Assembly: GCA_002431845.1 (NCBI GenBank)
Contig: DJEH01000036.1
Coordinates: forward strand, 1 to 11,786
Length of the DNA: 11,786 nucleotides
Origin: Prevotellaceae bacterium UBA5903
GTDB lineage: Bacteria > Bacteroidota > Bacteroidia > Bacteroidales > Bacteroidaceae
Reading direction: 5' to 3'
The translations under genes and the position numbers were made by a program. Positions 1 through 5,760 of the stretch are shown one piece after another. Positions within the stretch are counted from its first letter, which is position 1. Each line of letters opens with the position of its first letter. The notes beneath the pieces were generated by a model. That model was given only the letters and a program-made list of their open reading frames with translations, did no database searches and was not told the DNA's origin.

Positions 1-22
1 TAATTTTGAACACCTACTTAAA
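1..22 (+). repeat. Left copy of a 22-base inverted repeat shared with the right end of the window
   Basis: Positions 1-22 match the reverse complement of 11726-11747 at 21 of 22 bases; the only difference is C at position 11 where the other copy has T. The copy starts with TAATTTTG, which fits the Bacteroidetes -7 promoter box TAnnTTTG, and ends with ACCTACTTAAA. The window starts exactly here, so any -33 element or further extension of the repeat cannot be seen. It runs directly into the hairpin at 21-66. It could be a promoter with conserved downstream bases, a protein-binding site, or a dispersed intergenic repeat. Confidence 0.75.
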
Positions 23-66
23 AGCGAAAGGCTTTATTCTGCTTTGAGAATAGGGCTTTTCGCTTT
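21..66. terminator. 20-bp hairpin, probable (bidirectional) terminator of an upstream gene
   Basis: Bases 21-40 pair with 47-66 without a bulge; three of the 20 pairs are G-U and the loop is six bases (GCTTTG). The outer part is AAAGCGAAA against TTTTCGCTTT. The 3' arm is T-rich but is followed by ATATGTATGG rather than a clean T run, so termination on the plus strand may be only moderate. It most likely closes a gene lying to the left of the window and insulates the aromatic operon. Since it directly follows a TAATTTTG box at 1-8, it might instead end a very short transcript. Confidence 0.6.
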
Positions 67-123
67 ATATGTATGGTGACGTTTACATTAATAAAAAAAT
101 ATCATAAAAAATATAGCTTTTTG

Positions 124-154
124 TTTGTTATAACTAAAAAATATACTACTTTTG
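124..154 (+). promoter_or_regulatory. Bacteroidetes-type promoter of the aromatic amino acid operon
   Basis: TTTG at 124-127 and TACTTTTG at 147-154 are separated by 19 bases, matching the Bacteroidetes primary sigma consensus (TTTG near -33, TAnnTTTG near -7). The sequence in front (about 88-123) is very A+T rich. Transcription should start near 160, giving a leader of roughly 315 bases before pheA. That length fits the leader peptide and terminator found downstream. The assignment rests on consensus matching only. Confidence 0.7.
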
Positions 155-178
155 CCGTTGAAAACAAACAAAACTTGA

Positions 179-358
179 ATGTTTGAAACTGAAACGTTTG
201 CTACGCTAAATACTAAGGCAAATGGTAGCAAGGCGGACTTAAACATCAAGCTAAATAAACATAGATACATCATGTTGTCACGCGCATTCTTCTTTTACGG
301 CTTTTATTTTTACTTTGCTGAACAAGTGAAGCGGGATGTCGTATGCCAACAATCTTAA
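179..358 (+). CDS. Phe/Tyr-rich leader peptide of the aromatic operon attenuator
   Basis: The frame contains FFFYGFYFYF at bases 287-316: nine aromatic codons in ten (six Phe, three Tyr), the signature of a leader peptide that reports the supply of charged tRNA-Phe and tRNA-Tyr. There is no Trp codon. Two starts are possible. ATG at 272 gives 28 residues (MLSRAFFFYG...), a classical leader size. ATG at 179 in the same frame gives 59 residues; it is the first ATG after the predicted transcription start, follows an A-rich stretch (GAAAACAAACAAAAC), and has an in-frame TGA directly before it. Neither start has a Shine-Dalgarno sequence, as usual in this phylum. I give the longer frame, but the functional core is the same for both. 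The last codons (Lys-Arg-Asp, 329-337) lie in the antiterminator strand, and the TAA at 356-358 lies between the two antiterminator arms. The peptide itself probably has no function after synthesis. Confidence 0.82.
   Translation: MFETETFATLNTKANGSKADLNIKLNKHRYIMLSRAFFFYGFYFYFAEQVKRDVVCQQS
198..231 (+). promoter_or_regulatory. Small hairpin in the early leader RNA
   Basis: TTGCTAC (198-204) is perfectly complementary to GTAGCAA (225-231), with a 20-base loop. It lies in the early leader, inside the longer version of the leader reading frame. It could act as a pause site that lets the first ribosome catch up with RNA polymerase, but a seven-pair stem with a long loop may also arise by chance. 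Confidence 0.25.
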
Positions 359-387
359 CATGATAAAGTTTTATGAAATCCCGCTTC
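328..387 (+). promoter_or_regulatory. Antiterminator of the Phe/Tyr attenuator
   Basis: GAAGCGGGAT (328-337), inside the leader reading frame, is perfectly complementary over ten bases to ATCCCGCTTC (378-387), which is also the 5' arm of the terminator. The two pairings exclude each other. A ribosome stalled at scarce-tRNA aromatic codons (287-316) would generally leave 328-337 free to pair and block the terminator. A ribosome that reads on to the stop codon at 356 would cover about 340-370, nearly all of the 40-base loop, and should keep the arms apart so that the terminator folds. The pairing is seen directly; the switching is inferred from known attenuators. Confidence 0.8.
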
Positions 388-409
388 TGAATAAGGAGCG
401 GGATTTTTT
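376..409 (+). terminator. Intrinsic terminator (attenuator) in the pheA leader
   Basis: AAATCCCGCTTC (376-387) pairs with GGAGCGGGATTT (395-406) over 12 pairs, one of them G-U, with a seven-base loop (TGAATAA). A run of six T ends the hairpin (404-409). This is a textbook intrinsic terminator placed about 65 bases before the pheA start codon and after the leader peptide, so it should stop transcription before the operon unless the antiterminator forms. The remaining bases 410-475 are A+T rich and show no further structure. Confidence 0.88.
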
Positions 410-475
410 AATACAACAATGTTATCCTATCTATCAACTATTGATTGAAATAAATAGAAAACAAGCTTACAAGGT

Positions 476-1306
476 ATGAAGAAAATAGCTATTCAAGGCA
501 TAAAGGGGTCGTTTCACGACATTGCGGCACATCAGTATTTTGCAAACGAAGACATAGAACTGATATGTTGCGACACCTTTGAAGAGATATTTCAAGCTAT
601 GCGCGACGACTACTCTCGCCTTGGACTCATGGCTATTGAAAACACCATAGCAGGATCGCTCTTACACAATTATGACCTACTGCGCGAAAGCGGTATGACC
701 ATCATAGGCGAACATAAGTTGCACATTGAGCACAGCATAATGTGCTTACCTACCGACGATTGGGATACCATAACTGAGGTAAACTCGCATCCAGTGGCTT
801 TGGCTCAGTGCCGACAGTTCTTGAGTAAGCACCCACAAATAAAAGTGGTTGAGGCTGAAGATACTGCAGGCTCGGCAGAGATGATAAGCCGCAAAAAACT
901 TCATGGACATGCTGCTATCTGCCATGCTGGCGCAGCCCCTCTTTATGGCATGAAGGTGCTTGAACAACACATTGAGGACAATAAGCACAACTATACCCGC
1001 TTTTTGATGATGAGCGACCCTTGGGCGGCCGACAAACTGCGCGACCTTCATCGCACCAATAAGGCAAGCATCGTGTTTTCGCTTCCTCACGAAGAGGGGT
1101 CGCTATCGCAAGTGTTGAGCATCTTCTCATTCTACAAAATTAACCTAACAAAAATACAATCGTTGCCTATCATAGGGCGCGAGTGGGAATATATGTTCTA
1201 TGTAGACGTAACTTACGATGACTATGTGCGCTATCGTCAAAGCATTGATGCCGTAAGACCCTTAATCAGAGAACTTAAGGTGCTTGGCGAATACATGGGC
1301 AAGTAA
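476..1306 (+). CDS. pheA: Prephenate dehydratase with C-terminal ACT domain
   Basis: A 276-residue cytoplasmic enzyme that converts prephenate to phenylpyruvate, the committed step to phenylalanine. The catalytic domain covers about residues 3-180 and shows IENTIAGSLLHNYDLL (54-69), SHPVALAQC (104-112), DTAGSAEMI (129-137) and the family's catalytic TRF motif at 174-176. An ACT regulatory domain follows (about 197-270). Its GALV-like segment reads EGSLSQVL, and the usual ESRP motif of the phenylalanine-binding site reads QSLP (228-231), so feedback by phenylalanine may differ from the E. coli enzyme. There is no fused chorismate mutase; that activity sits on the third gene. It is the first gene after the attenuator, 45 bases before the aminotransferase. 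The ATG at 476 has AAGG only one base away, too close to be a ribosome site, so the A-rich upstream region probably serves instead. Confidence 0.95.
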   Translation: MKKIAIQGIKGSFHDIAAHQYFANEDIELICCDTFEEIFQAMRDDYSRLGLMAIENTIAGSLLHNYDLLRESGMTIIGEHKLHIEHSIMCLPTDDWDTITEVNSHPVALAQCRQFLSKHPQIKVVEAEDTAGSAEMISRKKLHGHAAICHAGAAPLYGMKVLEQHIEDNKHNYTRFLMMSDPWAADKLRDLHRTNKASIVFSLPHEEGSLSQVLSIFSFYKINLTKIQSLPIIGREWEYMFYVDVTYDDYVRYRQSIDAVRPLIRELKVLGEYMGK

Positions 1307-1351
1307 ATATTTATTACATAATTGAATCACAAAAACAATACATTATAAACT

Positions 1352-2521
1352 ATGATAGATATACAACCAGCAGACCGATTGAAAAGTGTCAGCGAATACT
1401 ACTTCTCGCGCAAAGGCAAAGAAGTGGCACGCATGAATGCTGAGGGTAAAAATATAATATCATTGGCCATAGGTAGCCCCGATATGCCACCTTCGGCTGC
1501 CACCATCGATACGCTTTGCAAGGAGGCTCAAAAGGCTGATGCACACGGCTATCAACCAACTGCAGGCATACCGCAGTTGCGCGAGGCTATGGCGGGTTTC
1601 TATAAAAGATGGTTCAACGTTGAACTGGATGCTAAAACTGAGATACAACCACTCATAGGCTCTAAAGAAGGCATATTACACACTACGCTTGCATTTGTTA
1701 ATCCGGGCGACAAAGTGCTTGTGCCAAATCCTGGCTATCCTACTTATACCTCGCTTTCAAAGCTTCTTGGCTGCACCATCGTAAATTATAATTTGCGTCC
1801 CGAAAATGGTTGGCAACCCGATTTTGATGAATTAGAAAGCATGGACCTCACAGGCGTAAAGCTGCTTTGGTGCAACTATCCTAACATGCCAACAGGTGCA
1901 CCAGCACAGCGCGAAACCTACGAGAAATTGGTAGCTTTTGCACAACGCCATCACATCGTTGTGGTAAATGATAACCCCTATAGCTTTATCCTTGGCAAGG
2001 AGCATCTGAGCATCTTGCAGGTGCCTGGTGCTAAAGATTGCTGCATTGAATTTAACTCAATGAGCAAGAGTCACAACATGCCTGGTTGGCGTGTGGGCAT
2101 GCTTGCAACCAATGCTACCTTTGTGAGTTGGATACTCAAGGTAAAGAGTAATATAGACTCTGGCACATTCCGCCCACTACAATTGGCAGCGGCACAAGCT
2201 TATCAAAACACCGATGAATGGCACCACGAGGCCAACGTAACTGTTTATGCCAAGCGACGCAAACTTGCGGGTGAAATAATGGATGCTTTACACTGTGAGT
2301 ACGACCCTAAGCAGGTGGGAATGTTCCTTTGGGGGCATATTCCCGATGAATATAATGACGTTGAAGATTTAACCGAAAAGGTGCTTCACGAGGCGCGTGT
2401 ATTCATCACTCCAGGCTTTATATTTGGCTCAAATGGTAAGCGCTACATCCGCATTTCGCTTTGTGCTAAAGAGGATAAACTTGCCGAAGCATTGCAGCGC
2501 ATCAAGGCTGTATTTAAATAA
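1352..2521 (+). CDS. Class I PLP-dependent aminotransferase, probably aromatic
   Basis: A 389-residue fold-type I aminotransferase. Visible active-site elements are GSKEG (103-107, phosphate region), NYPNMPTG (175-182, with PLP-contacting Asn178), NDNPYSF (206-212, Asp207 and Tyr210), the Schiff-base lysine Lys239 in SMSKSHNMPGWR, and the carboxylate-binding Arg367 in YIRISLC. It resembles the LL-diaminopimelate or aspartate aminotransferase group, and specificity cannot be read from the motifs. Its place between pheA and the DAHP synthase gene strongly suggests that it aminates phenylpyruvate and 4-hydroxyphenylpyruvate, the last step to Phe and Tyr. Amination of prephenate to arogenate is a less likely alternative. 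It would be controlled by the same upstream attenuator. The gap to the next gene is 124 bases, the longest inside the operon. Confidence 0.9.
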   Translation: MIDIQPADRLKSVSEYYFSRKGKEVARMNAEGKNIISLAIGSPDMPPSAATIDTLCKEAQKADAHGYQPTAGIPQLREAMAGFYKRWFNVELDAKTEIQPLIGSKEGILHTTLAFVNPGDKVLVPNPGYPTYTSLSKLLGCTIVNYNLRPENGWQPDFDELESMDLTGVKLLWCNYPNMPTGAPAQRETYEKLVAFAQRHHIVVVNDNPYSFILGKEHLSILQVPGAKDCCIEFNSMSKSHNMPGWRVGMLATNATFVSWILKVKSNIDSGTFRPLQLAAAQAYQNTDEWHHEANVTVYAKRRKLAGEIMDALHCEYDPKQVGMFLWGHIPDEYNDVEDLTEKVLHEARVFITPGFIFGSNGKRYIRISLCAKEDKLAEALQRIKAVFK

Positions 2522-2587
2522 AATAACAAGAAATAATTATTACTGATAAACAAGAATACACCCAAAGAATATTTATTCGTAATTACC

Positions 2588-2605
2588 CTATGTAAGCATA
2601 GCTTA
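2588..2605 (+). promoter_or_regulatory. Overlapping small inverted repeats before the DAHP synthase gene
   Basis: In the 124-base gap, CTATG-TAAG-CATAG (2588-2601) overlaps TAAGC-ATA-GCTTA (2593-2605); each is a perfect five-pair inverted repeat. There is no following T run, so this is not an intrinsic terminator, and I see no TAnnTTTG promoter box in the gap. It could be a binding site or a small RNA hairpin, or chance in A+T-rich sequence. Confidence 0.25.
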
Positions 2606-2645
2606 ATGCAAATAAACAAGGGCGTATCGCAAAATCATATTTATT

Positions 2646-3716
2646 ATGGAACTTAATCTTACTCCCCTCAACCTAACTGAACACGACGACAAACGTCCTG
2701 TGGTTATAGCAGGTCCATGCTCTGCCGAGACAGAGGAACAAGTAATGAACACAGCTGCACAACTTGCAAAAAAAGGTATCAAGTTATTCCGTGCTGGCAT
2801 TTGGAAACCACGTACAAAACCAGGAGGTTTTGAAGGTGTGGGCGAAGCAGGACTTCCTTGGCTCAATCGCGTGCAGAAAGAACTTGGTATGAAGGTTTGC
2901 ACCGAGGTGGCAACACATGCACATGTTGAGGCTTGCCTAAAAGCAGGTGTTGATTTGCTATGGATTGGTGCACGTACAGTGGCTAATCCATTCGCTATGC
3001 AAGAGATTGCCGACACGTTGAAAGGTGTAGATATTCCTGTATTGGTAAAGAACCCCGTTAATCCTGATCTTGAACTATGGATTGGTGGTTTGGAGCGTAT
3101 TAACCAAGCTGGTATCACTCGTTTGGGTGTGATACATCGCGGTTTCTCAACATACGAAAAGAAGCTTTACCGCAACCTTCCTATGTGGCATATACCCATT
3201 GAGTTGCGCCGTCGTTGCCCTGGTTTGCCTATCTTTGGCGACCCAAGTCACATTGGTGGAAAACGTGAACTCGTAGCTCCATTGTGCCAACAAGCTATGG
3301 ACTTAGGCTTTGAGGGATTGATAGTAGAGAGCCATTGTAACCCTGATGCAGCATGGAGTGATGCATCGCAACAAGTTACGCCCGATGTGCTCGACTTTAT
3401 CCTTGATAAACTTGTTATTCGCAAAATGACAGAGTCTACCGAGAGCTTAAATGCACTTCGTGGACAGATTGATGAAATTGATAACTCGCTTATCGAACTT
3501 ATGGCTAAGCGTATGCGCATTAGTCGCGAAATCGGTCAGTATAAGCGCCAACACGATATGACCGTGGTACAAACAAGTCGCTACACAGAAATTCTTGACA
3601 AGCGTGGTGCGCAAGGTGTACTTTGCGGTATGTCGGCCGACTTTATCAAGGATGTGTTTGAAAGCATTCACGAAGAGAGCGTTCGCCAGCAAATCGAAGT
3701 GATGAACAAAGACTAA
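2646..3716 (+). CDS. aroF: Bifunctional DAHP synthase - chorismate mutase
   Basis: A 356-residue fusion. Residues 1-260 are a KDO8P-synthase-like (type I-beta) DAHP synthase, which condenses phosphoenolpyruvate with erythrose 4-phosphate in the first step of the shikimate pathway. Motifs are GPCSAET (23-29), KPRTKPGGFEG (54-64), IGART (107-111), VKNP (134-137), HRGF (164-167) and GDPSHIGGKR (198-207). The expected metal ligands are Cys25, His202, Glu228 and Asp239. Residues 264-355 are an AroQ-type chorismate mutase: Arg272, Arg289, Lys300, Arg312 and Ser345/Gln349 match E. coli positions 11, 28, 39, 51, 84 and 88. Gln309 and Tyr313 replace its Asp48 and Glu52. The same C-terminal fusion is known in Prevotella nigrescens and Porphyromonas gingivalis, where the mutase domain links inhibition by prephenate to the synthase. 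The gene symbol follows common usage for DAHP synthases and is not certain. Confidence 0.94.
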   Translation: MELNLTPLNLTEHDDKRPVVIAGPCSAETEEQVMNTAAQLAKKGIKLFRAGIWKPRTKPGGFEGVGEAGLPWLNRVQKELGMKVCTEVATHAHVEACLKAGVDLLWIGARTVANPFAMQEIADTLKGVDIPVLVKNPVNPDLELWIGGLERINQAGITRLGVIHRGFSTYEKKLYRNLPMWHIPIELRRRCPGLPIFGDPSHIGGKRELVAPLCQQAMDLGFEGLIVESHCNPDAAWSDASQQVTPDVLDFILDKLVIRKMTESTESLNALRGQIDEIDNSLIELMAKRMRISREIGQYKRQHDMTVVQTSRYTEILDKRGAQGVLCGMSADFIKDVFESIHEESVRQQIEVMNKD

Positions 3717-3738
3717 AAGAATAGGGAGATTATTTGAT

Positions 3739-4512
3739 ATGCGAATACTTATTCTCGGTGCAGGAAAAATGGGCTCGTTCTTCGTAGACTTGCTCAGTTT
3801 TGACCACGAAACGGCTGTTTATGATGTCGACCCTAAACGCTTGCGATTTATGTATAATACGTTGCGCTTTACGCAACTCGAGGAGATAGATGATTTCCGC
3901 CCAGAGTTGGTGATAAATGCCGTGACACTAAAGTACACGTTGAGCGTGTTTAAAGAGGTTATCCCGCACCTTCCTTCTGACTGCATTATTAGTGATATAG
4001 CATCTGTTAAAACAGGGTTGCGAGAGTTTTATTCACAATGTGGCATGCGCTATGTGAGCACGCACCCTATGTTTGGTCCCACGTTTGCCAATCTTGGTGC
4101 ATTGAGCAACGAGAACGCAATTATAATCAGTGAAGGCGACTATATGGGACGCATATTCTTCCGCGATTTGTATAATCGCTTGGGATTGCATATATGCGAG
4201 TACACCTTTGATGAGCATGATGAAACTGTAGCTTACTCTTTGAGTATACCTTTTGTAAGCACGTTTGTGTTTGCAGCAGTTATGAAGCATCAAGATGCTC
4301 CAGGCACTACATTCAAGCGCCACATGCAGATAGCTCACGGCGTATTGAGCGAAGATGACACCTTGCTGCGCGAAATATTGTTCAACCCCCGTACAAGTGG
4401 TCAGGTATCTAAAATACGCGATGAACTGAAGGAACTTCTTGGCATTATTGATGCTAAAGATGAACAAGCTCTGAATGCTTACTTAAAGAAAATTCGTGAG
4501 CATATCAAGTAA
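3739..4512 (+). CDS. tyrA: Prephenate dehydrogenase
   Basis: A 257-residue enzyme that oxidatively decarboxylates prephenate to 4-hydroxyphenylpyruvate on the tyrosine branch. The N-terminal Rossmann fold starts at residue 2 with GAGKMG (7-12); the acidic residues in VYDVD (27-31) end the second strand and suggest NAD rather than NADP. Other family motifs are SDIASVK (85-91), THPMFGP (108-114, with His109 as the likely catalytic histidine) and DEHD (158-161) before the helical dimerisation domain. No ACT domain is fused, and at 257 residues it is on the short side. It follows the DAHP synthase gene by 22 bases, with a weak GGGAG about 11 bases before the ATG, and is the last gene of the operon; a strong terminator comes shortly after its stop. 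Confidence 0.93.
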   Translation: MRILILGAGKMGSFFVDLLSFDHETAVYDVDPKRLRFMYNTLRFTQLEEIDDFRPELVINAVTLKYTLSVFKEVIPHLPSDCIISDIASVKTGLREFYSQCGMRYVSTHPMFGPTFANLGALSNENAIIISEGDYMGRIFFRDLYNRLGLHICEYTFDEHDETVAYSLSIPFVSTFVFAAVMKHQDAPGTTFKRHMQIAHGVLSEDDTLLREILFNPRTSGQVSKIRDELKELLGIIDAKDEQALNAYLKKIREHIK

Positions 4513-4524
4513 TGCATAAATAAC

Positions 4525-4566
4525 AAGGCACGTTGAGCAAACGAGAGAGTTTGCAAAACGTGCCTT
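4525..4566. terminator. Bidirectional intrinsic terminator between converging operons
   Basis: AAGGCACGTT (4525-4534) pairs with AACGTGCCTT (4557-4566), and after a two-base internal mismatch GCAAAC (4537-4542) pairs with GTTTGC (4549-4554) around a GAGAGA loop. On the plus strand the stem runs into TTTGTGTTTT. It lies between the tyrA stop codon and the stop codon of the converging Smr gene, and it probably ends transcription from both sides. Confidence 0.85.
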
Positions 4567-4592
4567 TGTGTTTTAATACGATTAACGAGTGT

Positions 4593-5738
4593 CTAAATCG
4601 TCACCATAGTAGCACCATAGCCGTATTCGCGGAATGAAGCGTCTTGGTATCTGCAATGTTTAAAATGATTGCGCAGTTCTTTAATAATGGCATTGCGCAG
4701 CACGCCTTCGCCCTTCCCATGTATAAACACAATGCGGCGTCCACGCTCTTTGGCATGTTCATTAAGCGTGTCTTTTACCACTTTTAGCTGGTAGTCAAGA
4801 ATGTCTTTAGGCTCAAGCCCTACGAGCGTGTCGAGCAATTCGGTAGCATGTAGGTCTACCTCTATAAGGCTGTTCCTATCTTGTTTCTGTTTAGCTCTTT
4901 TTTCAGCACCACTCATGTGTGGCTGTGTGTGGTTGGGCATTTGCTCCTCGGGAGTTTGCATTGCCTCGCGCAGTTCGTCTGCGTCTACAAACATGGAGCG
5001 TGCCGCATGGTCGTCCTTAATGATGGGGAAAATAAGTGCTGGCTTATTAAAGAAGTCGTTTGCTTGGAATGCATGCAGTTTATAGAATTTCTGCCCTTCA
5101 ATGCGCAAGTTTATGCTGAATGCTGGCTTAGGCATGTAAGCCTTGTCGCGCTTAAAGGCAAGCGTTTGCACCGTAATGCGTTGCCATTCGTCAAGATGCC
5201 CATGTTCGAACTCCTCTAAAAAGAGTTTCGTATTGGGAGCTATTTCGCCCTCGTGCCTCATGCTGCAAGCTTTGCCATCGTATGAGTAGAGAATGTAGTG
5301 AATGTAGTAGTTACAATCGTTCACTAAATAAGCCTCAAAGCCTGTTTCAGATAGTCTTTTGGCATCTTTAGGTACAAAAGCCAAGAGCAAGTTCAGCTCG
5401 TTAGCACCGCGGCGTTCTTGCGCCATAGGTTTATAGCTGATTTCCTTATCTGCAAGGTCTTCGTCTTCTTCTTCCTCCTCGTTATCATCAACTTTTAGTG
5501 CGTTTTTGATAGAGGTGGGAGCAGGTTGCTCGTCGTCTTTTCTCTTCTTTTGTTGTGCTTTAATCACTTTGGCAATGTTGTAATCGTCGGTGTCAATAGC
5601 AACAACTTCGCTGATGAGTGTTGGTATTTCAAAGCCGTCGGCATCAGCTACCAACACGATGTCTTTGCCTTGAAAGCCCGTAATGGTGCCCCCTCCAACG
5701 TCGTTAAGAAAGCGCACTTTATCTCCTATCTTAATCAT
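4593..5738 (-). CDS. DUF2027 - Smr domain protein
   Basis: A 381-residue cytoplasmic protein. Residues 1-50 form a small beta-rich domain (IGDKVRFLNDVGGGTITG) of the kind found in Bacteroidetes DUF2027 proteins. A charged linker follows, with a KKRK patch near 64-67 and an acidic run at 84-97, then a conserved middle domain (about 112-245). The C-terminal Smr domain (about 291-381) has DLHA (295-298), HGKGEGVLR (340-348) and GYGATMV (373-379), the signature of MutS2 C-termini and SmrB. Family knowledge points to nucleic acid binding or endonuclease activity, perhaps on mRNA at stalled ribosomes as for SmrB and MutS2, but there is no MutS ATPase domain here and the role is unproven. It is the last gene of the minus-strand group, 22 bases after mrp. 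AGGA lies four bases before the ATG, one of the few possible Shine-Dalgarno sites in this window. Confidence 0.88.
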   Translation of the reverse strand: MIKIGDKVRFLNDVGGGTITGFQGKDIVLVADADGFEIPTLISEVVAIDTDDYNIAKVIKAQQKKRKDDEQPAPTSIKNALKVDDNEEEEEDEDLADKEISYKPMAQERRGANELNLLLAFVPKDAKRLSETGFEAYLVNDCNYYIHYILYSYDGKACSMRHEGEIAPNTKLFLEEFEHGHLDEWQRITVQTLAFKRDKAYMPKPAFSINLRIEGQKFYKLHAFQANDFFNKPALIFPIIKDDHAARSMFVDADELREAMQTPEEQMPNHTQPHMSGAEKRAKQKQDRNSLIEVDLHATELLDTLVGLEPKDILDYQLKVVKDTLNEHAKERGRRIVFIHGKGEGVLRNAIIKELRNHFKHCRYQDASFREYGYGATMVTI

Positions 5739-5760
5739 CTTGTCCTAAGATTTTAGTAGT

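Noticed and set aside
88..273. Open frame of 61 codons on the minus strand across the leader region
   Set aside because: It lies antisense to the promoter and leader of the aromatic operon, has low-complexity hydrophobic content from A+T-rich DNA, and spans the predicted promoter.
160..475. T-box riboswitch or metabolite riboswitch as an alternative explanation of the leader
   Set aside because: I find no T-box consensus (TGGNACCGCG-like) or specifier-loop architecture, and the competing pairing together with the aromatic leader peptide already explains the terminator.
2419..2426. TATATTTG inside the aminotransferase gene as an internal promoter for the DAHP synthase gene
   Set aside because: It fits the -7 box but has no TTTG or TTG at the needed distance upstream, and such eight-base matches with two free positions occur by chance.
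2603..3118. Open frame of 171 codons on the minus strand opposite the DAHP synthase gene
   Set aside because: The plus-strand frame has all motifs of a known enzyme; the opposite frame shows no recognisable domain and is a typical codon-bias shadow.
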